64,000 nucleotides of DNA from Alteromonas sp. 1_MG-2023 (GCF_030547075.1 NZ_JAUOQH010000002.1:62001-126000); one strand, 5' to 3'; positions 55,787-63,206 are shown, numbered from the stretch's first letter. Notes: generated from the sequence alone by a model not told the origin. A program made the numbers and translations.

Positions 55787-56341
55787 ATGTACAAGTATTT
55801 ATCTATTATCGCAATTTCGTTTACCCTGCTTATTGGATGCAACCCCACCAATATAAAAGACGCCCCCGAGGCTGATTATGATCCTGAAGCACGTTTAAAA
55901 GCACTTAATATTGTATTACCTAGCCCTCCTCAACCTGTCGCTAATTACGTAAACGGTGTGCAAGCGGGCAATTTAATCTTTCTAGCCGGAAAAGGGCCTA
56001 AATCGCCGGATGGAAAAGAATTAAGAGGAAAAGTGGGTAAGGATGTGACTATTGATGAAGCATACGCCGGTGCAAGATTAACCGCGATTAACCAACTCGC
56101 TGTACTTAAAACAATGTTAGGCGATTTAAAGCGCGTTAAAAGAATTGTAAAAGTACTCGGAATGGTAAATTCAAGTCCTGATTTTGTAGAACAGCCAGCG
56201 GTTATTAACGGGTTTTCAGACCTTATGGTAGAAGTATTTGGAGATAGAGGTAGGCATGCACGCGCCGCCGTTGGCATGGCGTCACTACCTAGAGATCAAT
56301 CAGTTGAAATAGAACTTGTTGTTGAAATTTACGAAGAATAA
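55787..56341 (+). CDS. RidA/YjgF-family lipoprotein
   Basis: A 184-residue protein with a lipoprotein signal (LLIGCNP) followed by a RidA-like domain (about 40-184). Within it, NGVQAGNLIFLAGKGP, GDLKRVKRIVKVLGMVNSSPDF and RHARAAVGMASLP match the YjgF/YER057c family. The arginine of the last block is the likely ligand-binding residue. Classical RidA removes reactive enamines and imines in the cytoplasm; this one is predicted to be anchored outside. It is 134 bp after the amidohydrolase gene on the same strand. The ATG at 55787 has GAGG upstream; the open frame starts 10 codons earlier. Confidence 0.87.
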   Translation: MYKYLSIIAISFTLLIGCNPTNIKDAPEADYDPEARLKALNIVLPSPPQPVANYVNGVQAGNLIFLAGKGPKSPDGKELRGKVGKDVTIDEAYAGARLTAINQLAVLKTMLGDLKRVKRIVKVLGMVNSSPDFVEQPAVINGFSDLMVEVFGDRGRHARAAVGMASLPRDQSVEIELVVEIYEE

Positions 56342-56365
56342 AGAGCGCTGACCTACCCTGCTATC

Positions 56366-56393
56366 TGACGGTAAAAAGTAAGTTACCGTCAGA
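56366..56393 (+). repeat. Inverted repeat downstream of the RidA gene
   Basis: CTGACGGTAA and TTACCGTCAG are perfect 10-base arms with an 8-base loop. No T-tract follows, so it may be a transcript-end stabiliser or a factor-dependent terminator. Further right, ACACCATT (56474-56481) and AATGGTGT (56551-56558) form a second, widely spaced inverted repeat just before the first cassette boundary. Confidence 0.6.
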
Positions 56394-56592
56394 AGCTGTG
56401 AATCAAACTATGCGTAAAATACACCTATTCCACCTGACACTCCGTTTTGGTACTTTTAACTCATGAGTAAAAAACACCATTGTGATTTATTGTTTTATTT
56501 AGAGAAGTTAGAGGGTAACCTGATAATAATGATAAAATTAAAAACCCCATAATGGTGTGTATAGACCGACCGGTTTGTGGTCTAGTAAATTG

Positions 56593-57326
56593 TTAGGCAC
56601 TTTCAAGGAGACTCATCAATTTTGCGCTTTATTGTATTGATTGGGATCACTCTAGATATGTATTTAGGAGATACTTCTTTCGTAATAGAAAATGGTTTCT
56701 TAACCCTCCAAATGAGTAAGCTAGCCTTACTTTCATATCCCTTTATCATCTTCGCCATTGTCTATTCTCTGAAAATGAAACCAGTCTCAACGGAAATTGA
56801 AGCGCCGTGGTGGCGTGGTTTTACTTCTTTCTTTATAGATTTTTATACAATAGTAAGCCTTGTCTTTACCCCCATTTGTTTTATTGGACTTGTCATTGAG
56901 AATAAAGGTATTCCGGTAGTATGGTGTGTAGCAAGAGAGTTGAGCTCGCATGAAAATGTTGTTTACTCCACGTTGCTCTTTCCCTCAATTCTTATCGCTT
57001 TAGCGCTTTTAAGTAGTTTTTTACATCCTAGAATTGTTTCTCCGGGGCAACTTTTAGCAAATGTTACTATTACAAAGCACTTTGAGGAGCCCAATAATAA
57101 GCTACTAATGTACGGGTTTATGTCTTATTTTTTGGTGGCTTTTCCGTTTACGTTGCACTTTATTCCATCCCACAAGGAAAAAAAGCGAATGGAACCTGAT
57201 GTAGTTATAAGATGTGCCTAACAAGCGCATAAACACTCGCTTCGCTCGCGTGGGACAAATATATGTAGGCTCCCTGCGCTTCGCTTAGTATTTTAGCCTA
57301 CATATATTTGCCCGTTATGCGGGAAG
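56593..57326 (+). mobile_element. Integron gene cassette (734 bp)
   Basis: The unit begins at the TTAGGC of a GTTAGGC core site (56592-56598) and ends at the G before TTAACT in the attC site at 57216-57332. In circular form its own attC would have GCCTAAC and GTTAGGC as exact complements, which is the test of a real cassette. It holds one gene whose stop codon lies inside the attC, as usual in cassettes. No integrase is nearby. Confidence 0.65.
56622..57221 (+). CDS. Cassette-encoded membrane protein, RDD-like
   Basis: A 199-residue membrane protein with about four or five hydrophobic segments. The stretch APWWRGFTSFFIDFYTIVSL, followed later by SPGQLLANVTI, resembles the R...ID and PG-L patterns of RDD-domain proteins, a weak match made by eye. 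The start is TTG at 56622 with AAGGAG 11 bases upstream; there is no suitable ATG before residue 7. Its stop codon is within the attC site. Cassette genes often encode small membrane proteins without known roles, and no function is proposed. Confidence 0.7.
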   Translation: MRFIVLIGITLDMYLGDTSFVIENGFLTLQMSKLALLSYPFIIFAIVYSLKMKPVSTEIEAPWWRGFTSFFIDFYTIVSLVFTPICFIGLVIENKGIPVVWCVARELSSHENVVYSTLLFPSILIALALLSSFLHPRIVSPGQLLANVTITKHFEEPNNKLLMYGFMSYFLVAFPFTLHFIPSHKEKKRMEPDVVIRCA

Positions 57327-57332
57327 TTAACT
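57216..57332 (+). other. attC recombination site
   Basis: Left boundary GCCTAAC (57216-57222). Inner arm CGCATAA (57226-57232) pairs with TTATGCG (57315-57321). The central 20-base arm (57252-57271) pairs with the 19-base arm at 57295-57313 except for one extra A at 57255, like the extrahelical base that directs strand choice in attC. The right core GTTAACT (57326-57332) departs from GTTRRRY at one position, as expected where the last six bases come from the next element. Confidence 0.7.
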
Positions 57333-57353
57333 ACTTACAGGGAATATTAAATA

Positions 57354-57842
57354 ATGGAAGCAAATAATATACATGGCGAGGAGCGTCGAAAAATATCTCC
57401 AGAAGATCACCATAAGTACCTAGAACGAAAGAGTGGATTTCGTATAGATTTTAGACAAAGAATTGACCTATTCACGAAAACAGTTTTGCTATTTACCGGT
57501 GGTGCGTTGACTATTTCAATGAGCCTTTTTTTAAAACAAGATTCTCCCCAAGTAACTACTTCAATTTTACAGGATTTGAAACTCTCATGGGGATTGTTGC
57601 TATTTACAATTGTTACATTTTCAGTCTGCTATTACACAATGCTCATTCAAGGTTTTTATATCAATAAAAATTGGGATGGCAGACTCCCCCTAAGTGACGA
57701 TCAAATAACTGGGAATACGACTTTATCAACGCTTAGGGCACTTATTGTTATTCTTGGTACGATAGGCTTTTTTTCTTTTTTGTGGGGTTTAGTACTATTA
57801 GGAACTGTTTCTATTGAAGTAGTTGAATTAGCAGGTAGCTAA
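57354..57842 (+). CDS. Small membrane protein of unknown function
   Basis: A 162-residue protein with a charged N-terminal tail (residues 1-42) and about three membrane segments (near 45-63, 77-100 and 125-155). No family is recognised. ATG start with a weak AGGGAA ribosome site. It is the first gene after the attC at 57216-57332, so it may belong to a second cassette whose right end was later disturbed. Its stop codon lies in the left arm of a 10-bp inverted repeat. Confidence 0.7.
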   Translation: MEANNIHGEERRKISPEDHHKYLERKSGFRIDFRQRIDLFTKTVLLFTGGALTISMSLFLKQDSPQVTTSILQDLKLSWGLLLFTIVTFSVCYYTMLIQGFYINKNWDGRLPLSDDQITGNTTLSTLRALIVILGTIGFFSFLWGLVLLGTVSIEVVELAGS

Positions 57843-57881
57843 TCGGATAGCCGAAGGTCTCTAACCTACAGCCGATTAGCT
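57837..57881. repeat. 10-bp perfect inverted repeat at the end of the 57354 gene
   Basis: AGCTAATCGG (57837-57846) and CCGATTAGCT (57872-57881) are exact complements with 25 bases between. No T-tract follows. It borders a GC-richer insert that carries a gene remnant. Confidence 0.55.
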
Positions 57882-57924
57882 CCTGTGCATTTCAATAATG
57901 GCTTTTGCTTTTGCGCCAACGCAC

Positions 57925-58141
57925 CTAGACCAAGTCAGGTACGGAGTAAATGAGTTGCACAAGCTCTTTATTGATCTTCATGTTCAGGCCTTCACCGTGT
58001 CCCAACCAATACGATGGGCGTTTGGCTACTATGCCTTCTGCTGACTTCTGCTGCATCATATACGGTGGCCGTTAGATCACGTAGTTTCGTTGCCTTGTGC
58101 CAACTCACCTCCAGCCTACGCCTCATGATGTTCTTATTCAT
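57925..58141 (-). pseudogene. Small minus-strand gene remnant broken by a 10-bp tandem duplication
   Basis: Read from the ATG at 58139-58141, the frame gives MNKNIMRRRLEVSWHK, continues to TATVYDAAE, and is then disrupted. A 10-bp tandem repeat (CTTCTGCTGA followed by CTTCTGCTG, 58035-58053) accounts for it: removing one copy restores one frame of 68 codons ending IYSVPDLV and a TAG at 57925-57927. The stretch is GC-richer than its surroundings and on the opposite strand to all nearby genes, so it probably came from elsewhere. The protein is not recognised. Confidence 0.5.
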
Positions 58142-58205
58142 CAGCTCGCAGATTTGCTAGCGGCTTCCTCCAGGTAGCCCCTCGCGTGTTTGCCCTTGCT
58201 ATTCG

Positions 58206-58376
58206 CTAGTAGTTATCATAAGTTCAGTTGTGGGAACTTTTATCGTTTCTATGCTCATGCAAACTGTATATATTTCTCCAACATGGGTTATTGATTTACT
58301 TATTTCTGCAATATCGATTTTAGTAGCAACATTCATTGGTCATCATTTTCGTGCTATGTCTAAAAATACTACGTAA
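58206..58376 (+). pseudogene. C-terminal fragment of a small membrane protein gene
   Basis: The frame reads LVVIISSVVGTFIVSML and later LISAISILVATFIGHHFR before a TAA at 58374-58376. That is two hydrophobic segments typical of a small membrane protein, but no start codon with a ribosome site precedes them; the next stop upstream is at 58158. The 5' part seems to have been lost at the junction with the GC-richer remnant. The stop codon touches an attC-like site, as in cassettes. Confidence 0.45.
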
Positions 58377-58496
58377 CAAACCAATATGTTCAGCCAGCAA
58401 TAAAACTAAGTCACTCACTTCGTTCGCTGGGACGCATACTCGCAGCCCCTACGCAATTAAAGCCCCGCATCTGCGCCCCTTAACTTAAAGTTAGTT
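58374..58496 (+). other. Degenerate attC-like site
   Basis: TAACAAAC follows the fragment's stop, and GCGCCCCTTAACTTAAAGTTAG ends the element, resembling the usual right half of chromosomal attC sites. Within it 58412-58433 (CACTCACTTCGTTCGCTGGGAC) closely matches 57234-57255 of the first attC. Core positions deviate from consensus, so it may be inactive. Confidence 0.45.
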
Positions 58497-58511
58497 AACC
58501 AAACGAGAATC

Positions 58512-58835
58512 ATGCAAGTTACAAAAGCGAAATCATCTCCAAACCTTGCTAGAGCTGTTATTATTACTGGCCTAGGATTTTTCCTTGCTTTGCTATTCTT
58601 TTTTTTCACTAAAGCCTTTGATGGCAAACTTACCACGACACTCTCGTTTATTATTTCATCACTTTCTTTCTGGCTAATGTATTCCTCTATTCAAGCGTCA
58701 AAAACCTTTAGTGCTATTGAAATTAACTTGGACGAACATCCCTATTCATTTACCGTGTTTCAGATTATATATTCAGTGACAGGCTTCTACTGTTTAATAT
58801 TTGGTATCTATAAGTTGTGTTGGTATGGTAACTAA
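58512..58835 (+). CDS. Small membrane protein of unknown function
   Basis: A 107-residue protein with three predicted membrane segments (about 14-33, 42-60 and 82-103) and no recognised family. It starts at ATG, 11-12 bases after a GAGA-like ribosome site, directly after the second attC-like site. A single acidic loop (EINLDEHPYS) lies between segments two and three. Function unknown. Confidence 0.65.
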   Translation: MQVTKAKSSPNLARAVIITGLGFFLALLFFFFTKAFDGKLTTTLSFIISSLSFWLMYSSIQASKTFSAIEINLDEHPYSFTVFQIIYSVTGFYCLIFGIYKLCWYGN

Positions 58836-58867
58836 AAAAACGCTATTGGTACTCCTTCCGGTGAGCT

Positions 58868-59107
58868 ATGAGCTTTGATAAACCAACAATTTGGGGTAAA
58901 GGATCGTTAGAACCGTCTGCAAAGTGCCCTAAGTGCGATCTTATAATGTATCTTGGTAATCAATGCCCTCATTGCAATCACTGGTTATCGGTTAAAGAAA
59001 AAGCCGAACAAAGCTTCTTTTGGAGACAGCGAAGGAACCGAGGGGTAATAAAAGGCATTATATTCTTCCCTTTATTACTCCTAGTACTATTTTGGCTGTT
59101 TACGTAA
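58868..59107 (+). CDS. Zinc-ribbon protein with C-terminal membrane anchor
   Basis: A 79-residue protein with four cysteines in two CxxC pairs (KCPKCDL and QCPHCNH, residues 19-37) that should bind one zinc, a basic linker (FFWRQRRNRG), and one C-terminal membrane helix (about 60-79). It would be a tail-anchored protein with the ribbon in the cytoplasm. It lies 32 bp after the preceding gene. Function unknown; the small ribbon-plus-anchor layout occurs in many unrelated proteins. Confidence 0.7.
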   Translation: MSFDKPTIWGKGSLEPSAKCPKCDLIMYLGNQCPHCNHWLSVKEKAEQSFFWRQRRNRGVIKGIIFFPLLLLVLFWLFT

Positions 59108-59229
59108 ACCTCAAAAACTCAGTTGTGTTTAGTTGGCCTTTTTTAAATTTTCTAGTAAACATATCAAACACTGAAGCCACTCGCTCTGCGAGCTGAAAAG
59201 TTATGTGCCAAAGTAAAAGGAATTATTAA

Positions 59230-59694
59230 TTGTTTAAAATTAAATTTGTCGTAGTAATTTTCTCTCTATCACTATCATGTTTGGCGCATGCAAATCTAAA
59301 CCACGCCGCCTTAGAGAAGGAAGTATTAGATTCATTCCGAAACCTTGTCGAAGCTTCAAAAAAGCTCGATACTAAAACCTATTTTCAATATTTTGATGTA
59401 GAAAAATTTATTGGTTTAAATAGTGACGGAACAAACTGGAATTCCTTCGATGAATTGACTCCAGTTATAAATGTTGGCTTTAACTCAATACAAAAAGTCA
59501 AACTTATAGAGTTCCCAAACGTCAAGGTATCAGTCATTGATGCTAACACTGCAATTTTGGTCAACGAGTATACACAAACAGTATTACTCAAAAATGGGAA
59601 TACCTACACTGCTTCAGGTGGTGGCACACAGGTCTGGTCTAAACGCAGTGGTCGATGGAAATTGGTTAGTGTGTCAGCTAGCAATAAACCTTAA
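59230..59694 (+). CDS. Exported NTF2-like (DUF4440/SnoaL-type) protein
   Basis: A 154-residue protein with a signal peptide ending near LAHAN, then an NTF2-like domain: a helical start (LEKEVLDSFRNLVEASKKLD), TKTYFQYFDVEKFIG, and a final sheet GTQVWSKRSGRWKLVSVSAS characteristic of this fold. It may be periplasmic and bind a small molecule; no catalytic residues can be assigned. TTG start at 59230 with AAAAGG 10 bases upstream. The spacer before it contains CACTCGCTCTGCGAGC and GTTATGT, vaguely like an attC remnant. Confidence 0.75.
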   Translation: MFKIKFVVVIFSLSLSCLAHANLNHAALEKEVLDSFRNLVEASKKLDTKTYFQYFDVEKFIGLNSDGTNWNSFDELTPVINVGFNSIQKVKLIEFPNVKVSVIDANTAILVNEYTQTVLLKNGNTYTASGGGTQVWSKRSGRWKLVSVSASNKP

Positions 59695-59717
59695 GCCAAG
59701 CTCCATAAGAAAAATGC

Positions 59718-59821
59718 ATTTAACCAAAAAGTCTCTTCCGTTAGTCACTAGTGCGCTAACACACTGGACTGCTTCGCGATTATGCCCTGCGCGTGCGCGT
59801 CCCTTTATTCAGAAGTTATAC
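59718..59821 (+). other. Possible decayed attC-like spacer
   Basis: ATTTAAC (59718-59724) fits the left core pattern and GTTATAC (59815-59821) is one base off the right core. GC-rich dyad-like sequence lies between. No strong long stem was found, so this is tentative. Confidence 0.25.
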
Positions 59822-59841
59822 GTCAAGGATAGGATGGTAAT

Positions 59842-60222
59842 ATGAATAGTAAGTTCTCTAAAAATATCGCTGCAGATGTTGAAGCTGAAATAGTATTAGC
59901 TAAGAAACTGGAATTGGCTGATAACCCGTCAGAATCTTTTCATCATTTAGAAAATGCGCATGTCTTAGGTCAGGAGTCTACTTGGTGGCATGTTAAGGTA
60001 CATATTCTTATGTTTCTCTGGGCTATTCGCCAGAGAGATATTAAGGAAGGAATCGGCCAAATTATTCGTATATTGGGTGCCGCAACTAAAACCGGTATTG
60101 GGTTAGTTCCTGCTGGTAATACAGGTGGCGCTAACGTTAGCCCTTTTAAACAACTGCCAATCAATCCATTACATCAGGCCGCAATTATTAGGGCCAAAAG
60201 TAACGTAAAACAAAAATTTTAA
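59842..60222 (+). CDS. DUF3703 family protein
   Basis: A 126-residue soluble protein of the DUF3703 family, with the conserved blocks ESFHHLENAHVLGQ, WWHVKVHILMFLWAIRQRD and GLVPAGNTGGANVSPFKQLP. The histidines of the first two blocks suggest metal binding, but no role is known. ATG start preceded by AAGGATAGG. The families seen around it (DUF3703, DUF4262) are frequent in mobile cassette regions, to my knowledge. Confidence 0.88.
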   Translation: MNSKFSKNIAADVEAEIVLAKKLELADNPSESFHHLENAHVLGQESTWWHVKVHILMFLWAIRQRDIKEGIGQIIRILGAATKTGIGLVPAGNTGGANVSPFKQLPINPLHQAAIIRAKSNVKQKF

Positions 60223-60251
60223 GTTCGCCCGCGACACGGATTGGAAAGACA

Positions 60252-60707
60252 ATGAACGACGCAGAAAAGAAAATCGTAGCAAATATTAAAAAACATGGAT
60301 GTCATGTTACCTCTGTCTTTGACAACAGAGGTGAAAGTCCAAGCTTCACGTATTCGACAGGTATCTTAGCAAGTTTTTGCGCCCCTGAAGTAATAATAGT
60401 GGGCTTACCGAATAAGTTGGCTTCATCCGTTGTTAACAACTATATGAGAAGAGTTCGTGATGGTGAAATTTTTGAACTAGGAAGCTTTTATCCAGATTTT
60501 TTATCGGGTTTCGATGTAACGTTCAAAGAAGTATCTTCATTAAGTAAACAGGAATACTTACTGTCTTGTTGCTGGTACTACAATGACAAATTTGAAGCTG
60601 TTCAGTTAATCTTTCCAACCACATCTGGAATTTGGCCATGGGACCCTGAGGCTGATAGTGACTTTCACGAAATTCAGCCTTGCTTGTCCGAAAATAGTTC
60701 ATGGTAA
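60252..60707 (+). CDS. DUF4262 family protein
   Basis: A 151-residue protein of the DUF4262 family, recognised by the start IVANIKKHGCHVTSVFDNRG, the block PSFTYSTGILASFCAPEVIIVGL and the end LIFPTTSGIWPWDP. It is cytoplasmic and of unknown function; members are often found in toxin-immunity and mobile contexts. It lies 29 bp after the DUF3703 gene on the same strand. Confidence 0.88.
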   Translation: MNDAEKKIVANIKKHGCHVTSVFDNRGESPSFTYSTGILASFCAPEVIIVGLPNKLASSVVNNYMRRVRDGEIFELGSFYPDFLSGFDVTFKEVSSLSKQEYLLSCCWYYNDKFEAVQLIFPTTSGIWPWDPEADSDFHEIQPCLSENSSW

Positions 60708-60824
60708 GCCTATGTCAGGCGGTTTTAAGCGTGTACTGACGTAACGTTCTCCCGGTAGCTCATAGGTAGATGGGCTTAAAGAATATTGTATTAACCGTTA
60801 AAAAAATAACATCAGGGAATATAA

Positions 60825-61772
60825 ATGAAAGGAAGCAAAACGGTATTAAAAATAGTTAAATATCTTAGTTTTATAGTGCTCATTATATTAATTATATTAG
60901 TTGGATTTGTATTCATTATTCCAATGACATTCGACTCCAGTACTCCCCCTTTGAACTATGGGAAAGTAGACTCCAAGCTATTTTTAGGAGACGGTAAGGA
61001 ACAGCCTTTACTTGTATACTTTGGCGGTAGTGAAGGCGGAAACAGCATGACAAAGCCTCATAACATTAAAGAAAGACAGCAATATATTGATCAAGGGTAT
61101 GCGTTGTTGGCAGTTGGATATTTTGGCATGGAAGGTATACCTCAAGAGCTAGATAGAATTTCTTTAGATGCGATTTACAACGAAATAGTTCTAACGTTAA
61201 ATAATCCAAGATTAAATTTAAATTGTGTCGCTGTTATGGGTGGTTCTAAAGGGGCTGAATTAGCACTTACCTTGGCATCGAAGTACACAAAAATTAATGG
61301 TGCTGTTTCATTAGCTGGAAGTCATGTTGTATTTGCCGGGCCTTCTTTTTTTGCTGATGGCAAAACCTCTTCATTTATGTTTAATGACCAAGAACTCCCT
61401 CACGTACCACTAACGCTGGAGATTTTACCATCAGTTTTAATGGGCGATTTACGACGTGCTCATGAAATAGCATTAATGGATATTGATTCGGTCGAGGGTG
61501 CTAGAATAAAGGTAGAGGATGTTAATGGACCTATCTTGTTAGTTTCTGGTGAAAAAGATCACATATGGCCTTCACAAGAAATGTCAGAGGAAGTAGTCAA
61601 TCGGTTGAAAAACAAAGGCTTTACCCATCCTTTCAAACATATTATGGTGCCCGATGGTAATCACTTTCAACCTCAAAATGATTACCACCCAGAAGTGATT
61701 AAATTTTTGGATGAAAATTTCTTACCTCGTTGCGATGCTCATTATCAGAACATCACCCAACACATGCACTAA
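60825..61772 (+). CDS. Membrane-anchored alpha/beta hydrolase, acyl-CoA thioesterase (BAAT_C)-like
   Basis: A 315-residue protein with one N-terminal membrane segment (about 12-35) and an alpha/beta-hydrolase domain. The nucleophile is S141 in VMGGSKGAELAL, the acid lies in VSGEKDHIWPS (D246 or nearby) and the histidine in DGNHFQP near residue 285. The GGSEGG oxyanion-type start and GGSKGAE elbow resemble the BAAT/acyl-CoA thioester hydrolase C-terminal family rather than lipases. The enzyme is probably active outside the cytoplasm. Substrate unknown. ATG start with CAGGGA upstream. Confidence 0.82.
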   Translation: MKGSKTVLKIVKYLSFIVLIILIILVGFVFIIPMTFDSSTPPLNYGKVDSKLFLGDGKEQPLLVYFGGSEGGNSMTKPHNIKERQQYIDQGYALLAVGYFGMEGIPQELDRISLDAIYNEIVLTLNNPRLNLNCVAVMGGSKGAELALTLASKYTKINGAVSLAGSHVVFAGPSFFADGKTSSFMFNDQELPHVPLTLEILPSVLMGDLRRAHEIALMDIDSVEGARIKVEDVNGPILLVSGEKDHIWPSQEMSEEVVNRLKNKGFTHPFKHIMVPDGNHFQPQNDYHPEVIKFLDENFLPRCDAHYQNITQHMH

Positions 61773-61930
61773 AACAACTCCAGCGCGTGGCTGTGGACCC
61801 CCTTGGCAAAACAACAGCTGTATTGAAAAATACAGTACACCCTCCCCTTTCTCGGAATTCCAGCCTGCGTGTTCGTACCCCATATTTTTAAGTAAATTAT
61901 ACAAGGAGTGAAATCATCGCTAATCGTAAA

Positions 61931-62392
61931 TTGATTCCATTATTTCTTTTTCTGTTATGGCTGGCCCTAGCAGTCTCAATTAGTCTAAGACACAATGAAT
62001 ATGGAAATATAATATCTAGGCTATCGCAGACAGACCGAATTGGTGAATGTGAAATAACAACCGAAGTTACCAGACAGTGGCCATTTTCTTGGGCCCCTCG
62101 TTCTGCAAGTGTCAGTGTTCAAAGACAAGATTTAACGCTCACCACGATAACCAGCAAATACAAAAAACCAGATCGAACGTTCCTTAAAACGCACAATACC
62201 AGTTATCACTTTACGTGGAGTGAAATAAAAAATAGTAATTTAACCGCATCTTATATGGATGTTGTAGTTGAGCCTAACGGTAAAGTTAACAGCCTTAGTA
62301 TTGGTAATTGCGCTAATTTTAAAGAAGGAAATGATTTAATCGGTCACTTAGCGCGTTGTAAAGTACCGGTACAAAAAATAATGTGCACTTAA
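61931..62392 (+). CDS. Exported or membrane-anchored protein of unknown function
   Basis: A 153-residue product with an N-terminal hydrophobic segment (IPLFLFLLWLALAVSIS) and a small beta-rich domain with two cysteines (ECEI, NCANF) plus a C-terminal CT. No family is recognised. The first usable start is TTG at 61931. A strong AAGGAG (61903-61908) lies too far upstream for it but 4 bases before an in-frame ATC at 61913, so the original start may have been there. Confidence 0.55.
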   Translation: MIPLFLFLLWLALAVSISLRHNEYGNIISRLSQTDRIGECEITTEVTRQWPFSWAPRSASVSVQRQDLTLTTITSKYKKPDRTFLKTHNTSYHFTWSEIKNSNLTASYMDVVVEPNGKVNSLSIGNCANFKEGNDLIGHLARCKVPVQKIMCT

Positions 62393-62665
62393 TAAGCCAT
62401 GAAAATGTTCCTGATCCACCAAATCGCACTAGTTGCCAGGCTGATATAAGCACGAGGGCATCGCCTTTAGGCGCGATGACAAAGCGGATGCATTTTTCGA
62501 CCTTACAACATACCTATCAGATGGTTGGTCGACAGCGTGCTATTTAGAACAAACGCTTTAAGGCGTATGTTTAACTTCCAGAGCGGAAATAGAGGCATTT
62601 TTAGTAAACGTTAAGCCAAGTTGAACAACTGCAATAAGAATTTTTTATACACAAAAGGAAATGGT
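62393..62665. other. 273-bp spacer with hairpins and a core-site match
   Basis: No gene seen. It holds a CATCGC/GCGATG stem with an 8-base loop (about 62457-62477) and a GTTAAGC heptamer at 62610-62616 that fits the integron core pattern GTTRRRY. No complementary GCTTAAC was found downstream, so cassette status of the next gene is not supported. Confidence 0.4.
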
Positions 62666-63163
62666 TTGAAGAAAATTGCCTTACTAATACCGTTAATTAT
62701 TACCGGCTGTGCCGGTATGCCTGACTATGTCGAGCCTAAATCGACAACACCCTCCGCTACATTAAAAGTAACTAACGACTTTGATGCTCCGTTACTTGGC
62801 TATTCAACATTTGTGCATACTCATACTGAAACCGAAACGTGCGGTAAATCATTCGGTGCTGAGAGTGGTGCTAGGTTAATAGTCTTAGATAAGGGTAATC
62901 CTTTAATTTCTGAATTGAACCCTGATGGCGTTAAACTTTCAGCAGGTAGAAAATATAGCTTTATGATCATGTCTGTTGCTGGAATGCAAAACTGTATTAT
63001 ATATGCTTCGTTTAGTCCTGAAGCTGATCAAAACTACGAAATTAAAACATTTGGAAAGCTGCGTTCCTATGACAACAGCTGCGAAGCAGCGCTGTTTAGG
63101 TATGATGAATTGAATGAAGCTTATACATCAATAGATTTTGAATATTATGGTCAGTGTAAGTAA
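62666..63163 (+). CDS. Lipoprotein of unknown function
   Basis: A 165-residue lipoprotein: MKKIALLIPLIITGC is a signal ending in a clear lipobox, followed by a beta-rich domain with further cysteines (ETCGKSF, MQNCIIYASF, NSCEAALF). I choose the TTG at 62666, preceded by AAAGGA, because it gives a proper lipoprotein signal; the open frame begins 15 codons earlier at another TTG. Probably anchored in the outer membrane. No family recognised. Confidence 0.7.
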   Translation: MKKIALLIPLIITGCAGMPDYVEPKSTTPSATLKVTNDFDAPLLGYSTFVHTHTETETCGKSFGAESGARLIVLDKGNPLISELNPDGVKLSAGRKYSFMIMSVAGMQNCIIYASFSPEADQNYEIKTFGKLRSYDNSCEAALFRYDELNEAYTSIDFEYYGQCK

Positions 63164-63206
63164 TAGCGGCATTAAATAGCCGCGAAAGGACGATGTACTA
63201 CTCACT

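Larger units (their letters stand above)
57882..58511. other. 630-bp stretch of gene remnants and an attC-like site
   Basis: No intact gene is present. From left to right it holds a frameshifted minus-strand remnant (57925-58141), a fragment of a plus-strand membrane-protein gene (58206-58376) and a degenerate attC-like site (58374-58496). Base composition changes from GC-richer to AT-rich near 58205. Confidence 0.55.

Noticed and set aside
62610-62616. GTTAAGC as a second cassette boundary
   Set aside because: A degenerate heptamer is expected by chance about once per kilobase, and no complementary GCTTAAC or attC-like stem follows the lipoprotein gene.
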